From Streptomyces albus subsp. albus (GTDB lineage: Bacteria > Actinomycetota > Actinomycetes > Streptomycetales > Streptomycetaceae), in contig NZ_JODR01000003.1 in assembly GCF_000725885.1 (NCBI RefSeq), forward strand, positions 1 through 64,000: a stretch of 64,000 bases of DNA. The letters run 5' to 3'. The position numbers and the translations under genes are program-made. Below the pieces are notes generated by a model. The model was not told the DNA's origin and searched no databases. It was given only the letters and a program-made list of their open reading frames with translations. This document shows, one piece after another, positions 19,301-27,482 of this stretch (position 1 is the stretch's first letter; every line of letters starts with the position of its first letter).

Positions 19301-21149
19301 CGCTCGCGGGCAGGCCGAGCAGTTCGGCCAGACGTTCCTCTGCGCCCAGGCTCTCCGCGGTCGCGCGTTCGGCCGTGTACGCCGCCTCGGCGGCCTCGGC
19401 CGCGTCGGCCGCGCGGGCGGCGGCGAGCTGCGCCGTGGAGTGCTGCTGCGCCAGTTCGCGGGCGCGTTCCGCGCTGCGGGCCGCCGCGTCGCGGGCCGAC
19501 TCGAACGCGGCGACGGCGCTCTTCTCGGCGTCGCTGGCCGCCAGTGCGGCTCGCGCCGGGTCGGCGTCCGGGTCGCTGTCGTCCAGCCAGCCGGCCCGGA
19601 CCGCCTGGGCCGTCTCCTGCTCGACCTCGGTGAGCCGCTGCCGCAGATGGTCGGTCTCGCTGCGGGCGCGCTGCGCCTCGGTGGCGGCGCCCGTGGCATC
19701 GCGGTGGGCGCGTTCGCTCTCCTCCTGGAGGGCGGCCGAACGCTCCTCCTGCTCGACGGCGATGCGTTCGCTGTCCTCGGCGGCGGCGTTGAGGGCGCGG
19801 ACGAGGGCGGTGGCCGCCTGGGAGCGGGCGGCGAGCGCGGGAGCGGCGTCCCGTTCGGCCTCCTGGATGGCCGCCGCGACCCGGGCCGCGCGGTCGGCCG
19901 CGCTGCGGTGTGCCAGCACCGTCTCGGCGGCCTGCCACGCGGAGTGCAGCGTACGGGCCTCGCTCAGTTCGCGCTTCTGGGCCGCCGCCGCCTTCTCGGC
20001 CGCGGCCAGCGCCAGCGACGCGTGCCGGTAGGCGAGTTCGGCGGCGACGCGGGAGGCCCGGGAGCGGGCCTCCTCCGCCGCGACGACGGATTCCTGCGCC
20101 TGGGCGAGCTGTGCGGACAGTTCCGCGGCCCGGCCCCGCTCCTGTGTGCCGCGGGCGGTCAGCCGCTGGGCGAGCAGACGGGTGCGGCGTTCGGCTCCGG
20201 CGTGGATCTCCCGGGCGCGACCGCGGGCCTCGGCGGCCTCCGTGATGCGGTGCAGGTGGTCGAGGGAGCCGGCGGTGAAGTCGCGCTCGGCGGTCAGCTC
20301 GGCCCTGCGGCCCAGTTTGTGCGCGAAACCGTGCACGAGGTCGGCGAGCCCGTCGGTGTCGCGGGTGTCGGTGACGGCGCGCAGCAGCAGATCGGTGAAG
20401 TCCGAGTCGTTCTTGACCGCGAACAGCCCGGCCGCCTCACCCTCGTCGGCGTTCATCTCCCGCTGGTAGCGGAAGAGTTCCGGGTCCAGTCCGAGCGAGG
20501 TCAGGTGCTCGTTCCAGCGTTCGTGGACCTCTTCCCACACCACGTCGAGGTTCGGGTACGCCTTGCCCGTCTCCATCAGGACGTCGCGGAAGCCCTTCAT
20601 GGTGCGGCGCCTGCCCCGGGCGGCGGAGGCGCCTTCCGCGCGGGGCCGCAGGGCGGCGGACTCCGCGACGGGCAGCGAGTCGAGGGACATGCCGGGGCCG
20701 GGCCGGAAGCTGTACCACGCCTCGGCGAACTTGCGCGGGTCGCCGGAGACCTGGCGGCCCCGCCACTCGCTGACCTTGCCGACGACGATGGTCTCGCCGG
20801 TCCGTGTGTGCTGCCATTCCAGGGCGACGTGGCCGCAGTCGTCGGCCAGCAGGAACTTGCGGAGCACACCGGAGCTGGCGCCGCCCAGGGTGTTGCGGTG
20901 GCCGGGCAGCATCACGGAGAAGATCAGCTTGAGCAGCACGGACTTGCCGCCGCCGTTCTCCAGGAAGAGCACGCCCGCCGGGGCGGGGCGGCGGGGCGGG
21001 CCCTGGGGTTCCTCCTCGAAGAAGTCCGCCTGGGCCGGTGCCGGGCTGGGCACCGGCTCCCCCACTCCGCGCAGGTCCAGCACGGTGTCGGCGTAGCGCG
21101 CACCGGCGGGCCCGATGGAGTAGAGACGGATCCGGGACAGCTCGTACAT
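16200..21149 (-). CDS. SMC/MukB-like coiled-coil ATPase (JetC/MksB-type)
   Basis: This 1649-aa protein has the head-coil-hinge-coil-head plan of SMC and MukB-type DNA-organising ATPases. Walker A is ENGGGKS at 64-70, preceded by an acidic/proline loop. Long Ala/Glu/Arg-rich coiled coils run on both sides of a globular hinge-like section at about 690-840. The C-terminal head carries the ABC signature FSGGQ (about 1474-1478) and Walker B LFLD1512-N1513-P. N1513 replaces the usual catalytic glutamate. Two genes upstream encode proteins of kleisin-like and MukE-like size. ATG at 21149 (MYELSRIRLYSIG) is chosen over GTG at 21194. Role inferred: loop extrusion or defence against plasmid DNA; unproven. 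Confidence 0.75.
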   Translation of the reverse strand: MYELSRIRLYSIGPAGARYADTVLDLRGVGEPVPSPAPAQADFFEEEPQGPPRRPAPAGVLFLENGGGKSVLLKLIFSVMLPGHRNTLGGASSGVLRKFLLADDCGHVALEWQHTRTGETIVVGKVSEWRGRQVSGDPRKFAEAWYSFRPGPGMSLDSLPVAESAALRPRAEGASAARGRRRTMKGFRDVLMETGKAYPNLDVVWEEVHERWNEHLTSLGLDPELFRYQREMNADEGEAAGLFAVKNDSDFTDLLLRAVTDTRDTDGLADLVHGFAHKLGRRAELTAERDFTAGSLDHLHRITEAAEARGRAREIHAGAERRTRLLAQRLTARGTQERGRAAELSAQLAQAQESVVAAEEARSRASRVAAELAYRHASLALAAAEKAAAAQKRELSEARTLHSAWQAAETVLAHRSAADRAARVAAAIQEAERDAAPALAARSQAATALVRALNAAAEDSERIAVEQEERSAALQEESERAHRDATGAATEAQRARSETDHLRQRLTEVEQETAQAVRAGWLDDSDPDADPARAALAASDAEKSAVAAFESARDAAARSAERARELAQQHSTAQLAAARAADAAEAAEAAYTAERATAESLGAEERLAELLGLPASGPGPDAARRTTVPGQRGADDSPDARAGTSGPAAGGPQSRPGIRAGDGAGDGAGSASGEGAAAPHGPLTAEEVDRNAEALQELLDERVAAAERQLFELRTAAADDSRMLGALGDGGLLPPGPDVTATVEYLGEHGVPALPGWRYLAQAVDPADHAAVLAARPELVDGVIITDPDSHTRAREVLAGAPLLPRSAVAVGTAAALLAPAPAPGGGAEASSSDVFLVPPNPAMHDEHAADDERSRLRERAAARDEEIRALAARLSADRALAARLSSWRTGCPEGRLDELAEAAAAARQAAEAAQQRLQEIGEARAEADEQAAETARVRDDRQEAAQRARRGADALAGLAFRLRERAKWQSRLRELADDVAAAEERAELHLERARSADEDRRAAQRAADDARRTARTLRAERAEIAGVPDTPEDADGTLPDGDAADTGETAGTERHTSLPDLREAYRSASQLYEKVGVGADLRAEQARAEGDESAAKAALDRLSNKIRTRAAQLLEGPDGADGPSRQAAAARAEALVQRLEARGSDASEQLGRLRGEAERLAPPEGEAHTELPPQMVPADAAEAQRLLRTANAELAARGDELEAARSAHESLRRAHAAAEDAAGGFDEIAVTLRDLLRDPPAPAGGRQDGTEETVEPYAGSLAEARQAAAEARRSLRGCAADLTAAESAVREACDVLVRHANSSRYEQVRTPARQQVRELPASALPDHAAAWAAAFAPRLRVLTDELEQLERNRDSIVDRLRGLVESSLTTLRSAQRLSRLPEGLGEWSGQEFLRIRFEDPDQATLTERLGEVIDEATRAAVRKNSDLRRDGMTLLLRGVHAALQPRGVSVEILKPDAVLRAERVPVGQMGDVFSGGQLLTAAIALYCTMAALRSNDRGRDKHRHAGTLFLDNPIGRANATYLLELQRAVADALGVQLLYTTGLFDTTALAEFPLVIRLRNDADLRAGLKYISVEEHLRPGLPQPEAEAGGAPVHGEITATRMFRRPGQEPSDALPRPSDEAPTGGARTDVPAPQPAEDAPDAARSPRS

Positions 21150-21374
21150 GGCGGCGGGGCTCTCGTGTGTGGGTCGGGAACCGGGTGGGGTCACCCGGGG
21201 TGGGCTGACGGCGGTGCGTGGTCCGGGGCCGAGGACGGCCTCACGGCCGGCTCGGCCGCGAACACGGCGCGGGTCACGGCGGGTTCACGGCGGGACCGGG
21301 CGGGTCGGCGACGGGAAGCGCACAGGACTGGCTGGGGATGACGGGTCGTACTCGGTTCGGCGTGGGCGGCAGGT

Positions 21375-22253
21375 TCAGGAGTGGAAGGGCAGCGAGGCGT
21401 CGGGGGCGAGCTCCAGCCCGTCCTCGTCGCGGGGCGGCAGCAGGCTGGCCGTGCCGTCGGAGACCGGGACGACGCCGAGTTCCAGCAGCTCGGCCATGGC
21501 GGCGCTGCCCGCCATGTCGCGTACCTGGAGCTGGTAGCGGGCCGTGGTCCGGTAGGTGCCTCCCGCGTCGTCGCCGGTGCGCTGGAGGAATCCGGAGTCG
21601 GCGAGGAAGGCGACGGCCTTGGCGATGATGCCCGTGGTGGAACCGGCCAGCCGGCGCGCGTCCTTGGTGGCGCCGGTGGCACTGCGCCGCGTATACACCC
21701 GCCAGGCCGCCTCCAGGCCCGGTGCGTCCGTCGCCGGGTCGGTGTTCTCGCCCTCGGCCTCGGCGCGCTCCGCCAGTTTGCGGCACGCCTGGCGCACGAA
21801 GGAGTCGACGCCGTTGACGGTGATCCGGCCGATGTATCCGTCGTCGGCCAGGTCCTCGGGCCGGGGGAAGGCCATGGCGGCGCAGGCGAGATGGGCGAGT
21901 CCGTGCAGGAAGCGGTCGGCCGAGTCGGCGGAGGCCCGCCGCGCGTAGTCGCCCATGCGGACGGCGAAGACGGAGTCCTCGGCGGCGGCGAGCGCCATGC
22001 CCGTGCGGGTGGAGACTTCCAGGACGATGAGGCCGAGGCCGGTCGCCACGGCGTCGGCCAGCCGTGCGAAGGCCGGTTCGTCGCGGTAGCGGCGCAGGAG
22101 TTCGGTGTAGTCGGCGTCCCGGGCGGGGGCCAGCTTGGGTTGCAGTCCGAAGGAGACGAGCCGCGCGGCGTCGGACGCGTCGGCGGGGGTGACGGGCTGC
22201 CGTGCGGTGCCGGCGCCGTCCTCCGGTTCGGGCTCGGTGGCGAAGTCGGTCAT
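21375..22253 (-). CDS. Putative MukE/JetB-like partner of the SMC-like ATPase
   Basis: The 292-aa product is mainly alpha-helical, with a C-terminal section (STTGIIAKAVAFLADSGFLQRTGDDAGGTYRTTARYQLQVRDM) that reads like a winged helix: a helix pair followed by a beta hairpin. Size and position between the larger partner and the ATPase match MukE, JetB and MksE. I cannot show homology by eye. ATG at 22253 is preceded by GGAG at six bases. Gaps of 145 and 225 bases separate it from its neighbours, wider than in a tight operon. Confidence 0.6.
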   Translation of the reverse strand: MTDFATEPEPEDGAGTARQPVTPADASDAARLVSFGLQPKLAPARDADYTELLRRYRDEPAFARLADAVATGLGLIVLEVSTRTGMALAAAEDSVFAVRMGDYARRASADSADRFLHGLAHLACAAMAFPRPEDLADDGYIGRITVNGVDSFVRQACRKLAERAEAEGENTDPATDAPGLEAAWRVYTRRSATGATKDARRLAGSTTGIIAKAVAFLADSGFLQRTGDDAGGTYRTTARYQLQVRDMAGSAAMAELLELGVVPVSDGTASLLPPRDEDGLELAPDASLPFHS

Positions 22254-22333
22254 ACGTGCTCCAGTTCCTGCGGCCGGGTTCGTCCGGCCGGGCCGGGTTG
22301 CGGTCCGGACGGGCGCGGCCGGGCCGCGGCGGG

Positions 22334-22392
22334 CGACGGCGTGGGGGCGGCCGACGGCGGCTCTGGCGCCGCGGACGACGGCGTGGGGGCGG
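22334..22392. repeat. 17-bp direct repeat between the two accessory genes of the SMC-like operon
   Basis: CGACGGCGTGGGGGCGG occurs at 22334-22350 and again at 22376-22392, a 42-base period, in the 145-base gap between the MukF-like stop and the MukE-like start. It could be a spacer duplication or a regulatory site; nothing else is visible in the gap. Confidence 0.6.
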
Positions 22393-22398
22393 GCGGTC

Positions 22399-23946
22399 TC
22401 ATGCCGCCTCCGTCCGGTCCGCCGCCATGCCGGCGGCGTCCAGCAGTGCCGTCCCCACGATCAGATCGGCACCGCCGAACTCGGGATCGTCCAGCTCGGT
22501 GCCGTCGTCCACGGCGAACAACAGCTTCTCCTCGCCCTGCCGGTAGGCGGTGCCCACCGGGGGGCTGGCGGCGTGGACGGCCAGCAGCGCGACGAGGTAG
22601 GGCAGATCGGGGTCGCCGCGCCGGCGGGCTTCGGCCAGCAGGCCGGACAGCCGGCGAGGGGCGTCGGGGGGCAGGGCGAGAAGTTCCGTCGCCGCTTCCA
22701 TCTGCTCCTCGCTGAAGCGGCTGTCGTCCGGCGTGGCCACCAGATCGGGTTCGGGCAGCTCGGCGCCCAGGTGTTCGCGGGGGGCGGGCGGGGTCAGCAG
22801 CAGGTCCGTCAGATCGCCCAGGCGGACGGCGCCGGGGGTGCGCAGCCCGGCGCCCCGGGCGAAGAAGGCGTCGGTGACGCGGGTGGCCGACTCCAGCGGC
22901 AGCGGCAGCAGCGGCGCCAGCAGTTGGCCGTAGAGGTCCGTACCGGCGCGGGCGGCGGGCGGGGCGAAGGCCTGCCGGTCCTGTTCGGCGCGGAAGAGGG
23001 GCCCGGCCTCCAGCAGGCGGGACTGGAGCTGGGTGTGGCGGCGGATGCAGTCCTTGACGATGTCCACCAGTTCGGCCGCGCGGCGCTTGTGGTCGGGGCC
23101 GCGTTCGGAGGCGGCCTCGTCGCGGGCCTTGCGGATGTTGGTGAGGATCGCGTTCTCGTGGCGGTAGCGGTCGGCGACGTGGTCGAGGGCTTCGTTGATC
23201 ATGTCGGGGACGGCGTTGAGCCAGTCCACGGCGCGGACGTCGCGGCGGGTGGCCTCCAGGGTGCGGCGCAGCGCCTCGGCGTACTGGACGGTGCGGTAGC
23301 GGGCCTGTTCGGCGGCGAGCTGCGCGTCGGCGAGGCGTCCGCGGCTGACCAGGACCTCCAGCTTGACCTCGGCGGCGATCTGGGCGCTCGTCACGTCGGT
23401 GTCCAGCGCGCCGACGAGCACGTTGACGGCTTCGTCGGTGGTGCGCAGATAGACGCTGCCGCCGGGGCCGGGCACTTCCTCTATGAGCTTGAAGTCGTAG
23501 TCGCGCCGCACGTAGACGCCGTCGGGGCCGAAGGTGCCGTAGACGGCGCGGAAGCCGCGGTCCACGCTGCCGACGTTGATCATGTTCTCCAGCACCCAGC
23601 GGGCCACGCGCTCGTGTTCGGCCGCGGGGCGGCCGGGGGCCTGCGCGGCGACGCGGGGCAGGAGCTTGGCGACGACCTGGTCGTGGTCGGCGCCGGTGTC
23701 GAAGTCCATCTGGAGTGTGACCTGGTCGATGGCGGCGAGTGCCAGCTCGGCCATCTCGTAGACGCTGTACTCGCCGGCGAGGTTGGCCTTGCGGGCGTCC
23801 AGGTCGTGCAGCGGCGCCGTGCAGGCGAGCGCGCGCAGGCGGCGGGCCAGGCCCTCGTCGGCCGCGGGGCCGGGGGCCGGGGAGCCCTTCGCTCCCGTCC
23901 CGGCCCGGGTGCTCGTCGTGGTGGCGCTCTCAGTCACGACGGACAC
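22399..23946 (-). CDS. Putative MukF/JetA-like (kleisin-type) subunit of the SMC-like system
   Basis: This 515-aa, largely helical protein is the first gene of the SMC-like cluster. Charged helices such as RYRHENAILTNIRKARDEAASE and a section RHTQLQSRLLEAGPLFRAEQDRQ resemble the extended helical middle of MukF-type kleisins; the C-terminal third is a compact acidic domain. Position first in the operon, size near 500 aa and the following small and giant partners all fit JetA/MksF. The start is uncertain: GTG at 23946 or GTG at 23937, neither with a strong ribosome site. Identification rests on synteny and size rather than a motif. Confidence 0.58.
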   Translation of the reverse strand: MSVVTESATTTSTRAGTGAKGSPAPGPAADEGLARRLRALACTAPLHDLDARKANLAGEYSVYEMAELALAAIDQVTLQMDFDTGADHDQVVAKLLPRVAAQAPGRPAAEHERVARWVLENMINVGSVDRGFRAVYGTFGPDGVYVRRDYDFKLIEEVPGPGGSVYLRTTDEAVNVLVGALDTDVTSAQIAAEVKLEVLVSRGRLADAQLAAEQARYRTVQYAEALRRTLEATRRDVRAVDWLNAVPDMINEALDHVADRYRHENAILTNIRKARDEAASERGPDHKRRAAELVDIVKDCIRRHTQLQSRLLEAGPLFRAEQDRQAFAPPAARAGTDLYGQLLAPLLPLPLESATRVTDAFFARGAGLRTPGAVRLGDLTDLLLTPPAPREHLGAELPEPDLVATPDDSRFSEEQMEAATELLALPPDAPRRLSGLLAEARRRGDPDLPYLVALLAVHAASPPVGTAYRQGEEKLLFAVDDGTELDDPEFGGADLIVGTALLDAAGMAADRTEAA

Positions 23947-24119
23947 ATTAAGCGGTAGCACCGACAAGATCCGAAACGGCACGGTTGTCACGGTCCGGAC
24001 CGGTCCCGGGCCGCGGCCGGAAGCCGCGCGCACCGCCCCGGGGACGGCGTCCGCCGGCCGCCGCACGCGGTACGGGCACCGGCCGCCGCCGCGCGCGGGG
24101 CGCCCGCGGTGCCGACCGT

Positions 24120-24809
24120 TCAGCCTAGCTGGCGCGCGTACGCCTCGGCGAGCTGGTGCCGTGAATCGTCGAGGTAGACGGCCAGCAGCCGCTCCGCAGC
24201 GGGGACGTCGCCGCCCCGCAGGGTGTCGAGTATCTCCTGGTTCCGCGGCAGATAGGGCTCGTGGAAGCGGCGCGGGTTCTCCATGACGTGGAAGACCAGG
24301 CGAAGCTCGGCCAGCACCCCGCGCATCATGTCGTCGGTGCGGGGGCTGCCGGCCAGCGCGGCGATGCCCTGGTGGAAGTGCATATTGGCGGTTCCCAGGT
24401 CGCGCCAGCGGTGTTCGGCGGCGGCGCTGCGGCCCGCGTCGACGGCGGCTTCGATCGGGCCCAGCTCGTAGGGCGGCGCGGCGAGCTGGCGCAGGGCGGC
24501 GCATTCGACCAGGCGGCGCACCCGGTAGAGGTCCTCCAGGTCCTCGACGGTCAGCTTGCGGACGAACATGCCCCGGTTGAGCTCGTGGACGAGCAGCCGT
24601 TCATGGGTCAGCAGCCGGAAGGCTTCGCGCAGGGTGTTGCGGGAGACGCCCAGCGCACCGCCGATCTCCTCCTCGATCAGCCGGGTTCCGGGGCGGAAGG
24701 CGCCCTCGATGATCCGGGTCCGCAGGATGCCGGCGACGCGTTCCGCCGTGCTGGTGCGCCCCAACAGCCTCCGGTCCTCGCTGAGTTCGCCCAGCACGTT
24801 CTCGCTCAT
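24120..24809 (-). CDS. GntR-family transcriptional regulator, FadR subfamily
   Basis: The 229-aa product has an N-terminal winged helix-turn-helix (about residues 15-80, including PGTRLIEEEIGGALGVSRNTLREAFRLL) followed by an all-helical FCD ligand domain. Conserved polar residues are visible in LEDLYRVRRLVECAAL and MHFHQGIAALAGS, the metal/ligand-binding positions of FCD. ATG at 24809 is chosen; a TTG at 24821 is possible. It is divergent from the DUF1445 gene across a palindrome that is its likely operator, so autoregulation and control of that neighbour are expected. Ligands of related regulators are small carboxylates and amino-acid derivatives. Confidence 0.9.
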   Translation of the reverse strand: MSENVLGELSEDRRLLGRTSTAERVAGILRTRIIEGAFRPGTRLIEEEIGGALGVSRNTLREAFRLLTHERLLVHELNRGMFVRKLTVEDLEDLYRVRRLVECAALRQLAAPPYELGPIEAAVDAGRSAAAEHRWRDLGTANMHFHQGIAALAGSPRTDDMMRGVLAELRLVFHVMENPRRFHEPYLPRNQEILDTLRGGDVPAAERLLAVYLDDSRHQLAEAYARQLG

Positions 24810-24847
24810 GGCGGAAGTCAATCGCAGTTCGCAGAACAGGACAACAT

Positions 24848-24876
24848 GAGGATTGCGGAATCGTTCAACAATCCTC
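24848..24876. promoter_or_regulatory. Palindromic operator candidate for the GntR regulator
   Basis: GAGGATTG (24848-24855) and CAATCCTC (24869-24876) are perfect inverted arms. Inside, the dyad continues as GATTG-N2-GAA-N3-TTC-N2-CAATC. It lies 39 bases upstream of the GntR start and about 200 bases before the divergent gene, next to TTGACG (24881-24886), a possible -35 box for the rightward promoter. Confidence 0.65.
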
Positions 24877-25080
24877 TACTTTGACGGTCGAAGCCATGTG
24901 AGACCTGTGTCACAGGGTCTGCCAACTCGCGCCCGCGACACGGACGTTGCCGGGCGCGCGCACGGACCCGGCGGGGACGGACGTCCGCCCTGCGCCCGGA
25001 TCCGTCAGCGCCTCCGTCCCGCTCCGTCCCCCGGCCCGGCGGCCGGGCGGCGCCTACGACACTGCAAACGGGAGGACTCC

Positions 25081-25875
25081 ATGCCCACCAGCACCCCGCC
25101 CGGCCGGACCGGTCCCGCCGAGGCCCGTGCCCGCTTCCGCGCCGGTCTCGCCGTCCACACGGCAGGCTGGGCACCCGGCCGCATACGGGCGCATCTGGCG
25201 GCCGTCCCCGTCACATGGGCCCAGGACCTGTCGCTCTACTGCGCCGCGAACCGGCACGTCCTGCCCGTGCTCGACATCGGCGACTCCGGCGGCTGGACGA
25301 CCCGCCTGGCGGCCGGCGCCGACCTGCGCACCGATCTGCCCCGCTACCGGGTATGGGAGGACGGCGGACTCGTCGCCGAACCCTCGCACGTGACCGGGCA
25401 CTGGCGCGACGACCTCGTGCCCTTCCTGCTCGGCCGGCCCCTCTCGCTGGACGCCCGGCTGGCCGCGGCCGGTGTTCCGCTGCGCCACCTCGAACAGGGG
25501 CGGAGCCTGCCGCTGTTCGTGACCAACCGCTCCTGCCGGCCCGCGGGCCGACTCAGCGGCCCGCTCGTGGTGGCCATGCGGCCGGTGCCGGCCGCGCTCG
25601 TCGCGACCGCCCGGGCCGCCGGTGGTGCGGCGCGGTTCTCGCAGACCGGGCCGGTGCACGCCGGTGACCCTGCCGCGCTCGGCATCCGGGCCCTCTCCCG
25701 GCCCGATTTCGGCACTCCTGTGCGGCCCGAGCCCGGCGACGTACCGGTGTTCTGGGCGAGCGCCGTGTCCCTCCAGGCAGCGTTGATGTCCGCACGACCC
25801 CCCTTCGCCCTCACCGAGGCGCCGGGCCACCTGCTGATCACCGATCTGTCGACGGAGACGGCCCTGGCGGCCTGA
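25081..25875 (+). CDS. DUF1445 family hydro-lyase (YcsI / D-glutamate cyclase-like)
   Basis: This 264-aa protein carries the strongly conserved blocks of DUF1445: DLRTDLPRYRVWEDG, WRDDLVPFLLGRPLSLDARL, GVPLRHLEQGRSLPLFVTNR, GPLVVAMRP, PVHAGDPAALGI, PDFG and DVPVFWASAVSLQ ending in APGHLLITD. Members are annotated as putative hydro-lyases; the mammalian relative DGLUCY is a D-glutamate cyclase. A role in D-glutamate/5-oxoproline metabolism is family inference. GGAGG lies seven bases before ATG 25081. The divergent GntR regulator is the likely controller. Confidence 0.88.
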   Translation: MPTSTPPGRTGPAEARARFRAGLAVHTAGWAPGRIRAHLAAVPVTWAQDLSLYCAANRHVLPVLDIGDSGGWTTRLAAGADLRTDLPRYRVWEDGGLVAEPSHVTGHWRDDLVPFLLGRPLSLDARLAAAGVPLRHLEQGRSLPLFVTNRSCRPAGRLSGPLVVAMRPVPAALVATARAAGGAARFSQTGPVHAGDPAALGIRALSRPDFGTPVRPEPGDVPVFWASAVSLQAALMSARPPFALTEAPGHLLITDLSTETALAA

Positions 25876-25948
25876 GAGAACCGCACCGCCCGGCCCCGCG
25901 GCACCGCACGAACACGGCCCCCGCGACCGGCGCGCAGGGCCGGCCGCG

Positions 25949-27430
25949 TCAGGCGGCGGGCGGGGAGAGCCGGCCCCGGATGGTGGTCTGGACGTCGGCC
26001 TCCTCGGCGGGATCGGCGGCCAGTCGGCGGAGGCGCTCCACGACGCGGGCGTCACCCGTGGCGGCACACGCGGCGGCGACCTGGCGGGTGGACTCCTCGC
26101 AGTCCCACAGGCACTCGATGGCGAACCCCGCGGGGAAGGACGGGTCGGTGGCGGCCAGGGAACGGGCGGTGCGCCCGCGCAGCTGGGAGGAGGCGGTCTC
26201 ACGGTAGATGTGCCGCAGAACGGGCGCGGCACAGGTGATGGACAGCCGGCCGGCCCCGTCGACCAGCGGCCACAGCGCGGGGCTGTCGGGCCCCTCCAAC
26301 CGGATCGTCCGGCGCAGCGCGCCCAGCACGGCGTCGGCGTCCTGGGGGCCGCCCCGGCAGGCCAGCATCTCGGCGGCAGCGGCGGCGAGTCCGTCGGGCA
26401 GGGTGCCCTCGGGGGCGGCGGCCCAGTGTCTGGCGCGTTCCAGCGCCGCCCCGGACCGCATCCGGGTGAAGGAGGAGAGCGCGGAGCGGGCGAGCGTGCC
26501 GGACGGGTCACCCGCGGCTTCCTCGACGAGGTCGAGCACTTCGGGGTCGTTGCGGTCGGCGAGGTGCCGCAGCGCGGCGGCGCGGGCGGCCTCGCGGGGG
26601 CCACGGGCGGCGGCCAGCAGCAGTGGCCGGTCCTCGGGGCCCGCGACGGCGGACAGACAGCGGGCGGCGGGTGCCTCACGGTGTTGCGGCGGATGCTGTT
26701 CGTGGCCGTCCTGCGCCCAGTCGAGGATCTCCTGGACGTTCCAGCCGGGCCGCGGCCCGTCGGTGCGCAGTTGGCGCTGCCAGCGGTCGAAGGAGCGGCA
26801 TTCGCGCACGCGCCGCAGCCGGTCGGCCTGTCCGGGGTGGGCCGGGTCCTCCGCCCACAGGCGCCAGGGGCGGGGTTCGAAGGCGTCGCGGGCGGCGGCG
26901 GCCAGTTCGGCGTCGCCTTCCGCGGTGCGGGGGAAGCGGGCCAGGATCGCGGGGCCCAGGGGCCGCAGCCCCTCGTCGTCGTCGCGGACGGCCAGCTCGT
27001 CCAGGGCCCATTGCCAGTTGCTGCCGGTGGTGGCGTAGCGGCGCAGCAGGTCCAGGGGGGCGTTGTCGCGCCAGCCGGTGCCCTGGGCCGCCGCGTAGGA
27101 GGCGAGGTGTCCCAGGACGGACAGGGCCAGACCGGTGCGGACCTCCGCCTCCTGCGGGGTGCAGGCGGCGTCGGCGGGGTCGAAGAGGTGCGCGGCGATG
27201 TCGTCGAGCCCGGCGTCCAGCTCCCTGTGCAGGCGTGCGTAGTAGAGGGAGCGGTGTTCGATCTGCCAGTCGCGCCTGGGGTCGTGCAGGACGCAGTGCC
27301 GCAGCGCGCTGAGGGCTTCGGCGCGCGGCGCCGCGAGGGCGTGCAGCGTCCCGTCGCCGCGGCCCCTCTGGAGGAGGCCGAGCAGCGTACCGCTGGGCGC
27401 TATGTCTGAATCGACGGAATCGACGAACAT
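25949..27430 (-). CDS. HEAT/armadillo-like repeat protein of unknown function
   Basis: The 493-aa product is almost entirely helical. Its C-terminal two thirds repeat a roughly 30-40-residue pattern of paired helices rich in Ala/Leu/Arg (for example LLLAAARGPREAARAAALRHLADRNDPEVLDLVEEAAGD), typical of HEAT-type scaffolds. No catalytic motif or signal peptide is seen. ATG at 27430 (MFVDSVDSD) is the shortest sensible start; ATGs at 27442 and 27466 are in frame and none has a clear ribosome site. It is divergent from the SpoIIE-type phosphatase gene. Confidence 0.7.
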   Translation of the reverse strand: MFVDSVDSDIAPSGTLLGLLQRGRGDGTLHALAAPRAEALSALRHCVLHDPRRDWQIEHRSLYYARLHRELDAGLDDIAAHLFDPADAACTPQEAEVRTGLALSVLGHLASYAAAQGTGWRDNAPLDLLRRYATTGSNWQWALDELAVRDDDEGLRPLGPAILARFPRTAEGDAELAAAARDAFEPRPWRLWAEDPAHPGQADRLRRVRECRSFDRWQRQLRTDGPRPGWNVQEILDWAQDGHEQHPPQHREAPAARCLSAVAGPEDRPLLLAAARGPREAARAAALRHLADRNDPEVLDLVEEAAGDPSGTLARSALSSFTRMRSGAALERARHWAAAPEGTLPDGLAAAAAEMLACRGGPQDADAVLGALRRTIRLEGPDSPALWPLVDGAGRLSITCAAPVLRHIYRETASSQLRGRTARSLAATDPSFPAGFAIECLWDCEESTRQVAAACAATGDARVVERLRRLAADPAEEADVQTTIRGRLSPPAA

Positions 27431-27461
27431 AAGAGTCAGCATCCGGTGCGGGGTATTCGTT

Positions 27462-27482
27462 GGCAACGGAATTTCCGTTGCC
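27462..27482. promoter_or_regulatory. Perfect 10-bp inverted repeat (operator candidate)
   Basis: GGCAACGGAA and TTCCGTTGCC are separated by one T, a perfect 21-base dyad about 30 bases upstream of the HEAT-like gene start. A second inverted repeat, CCGGCA-TTCT-TGCCGG, follows at 27482-27497. Together they suggest a protein-binding site in this divergent region. Confidence 0.6.

Noticed and set aside
17502..21341. Very long rightward open frame (over 1200 codons) opposite the SMC-like ATPase
   Set aside because: It is a GC-rich antisense shadow: its translation is Gly/Ala/Arg/Leu-rich with no motif, while the opposite strand has Walker A, signature and Walker B motifs.
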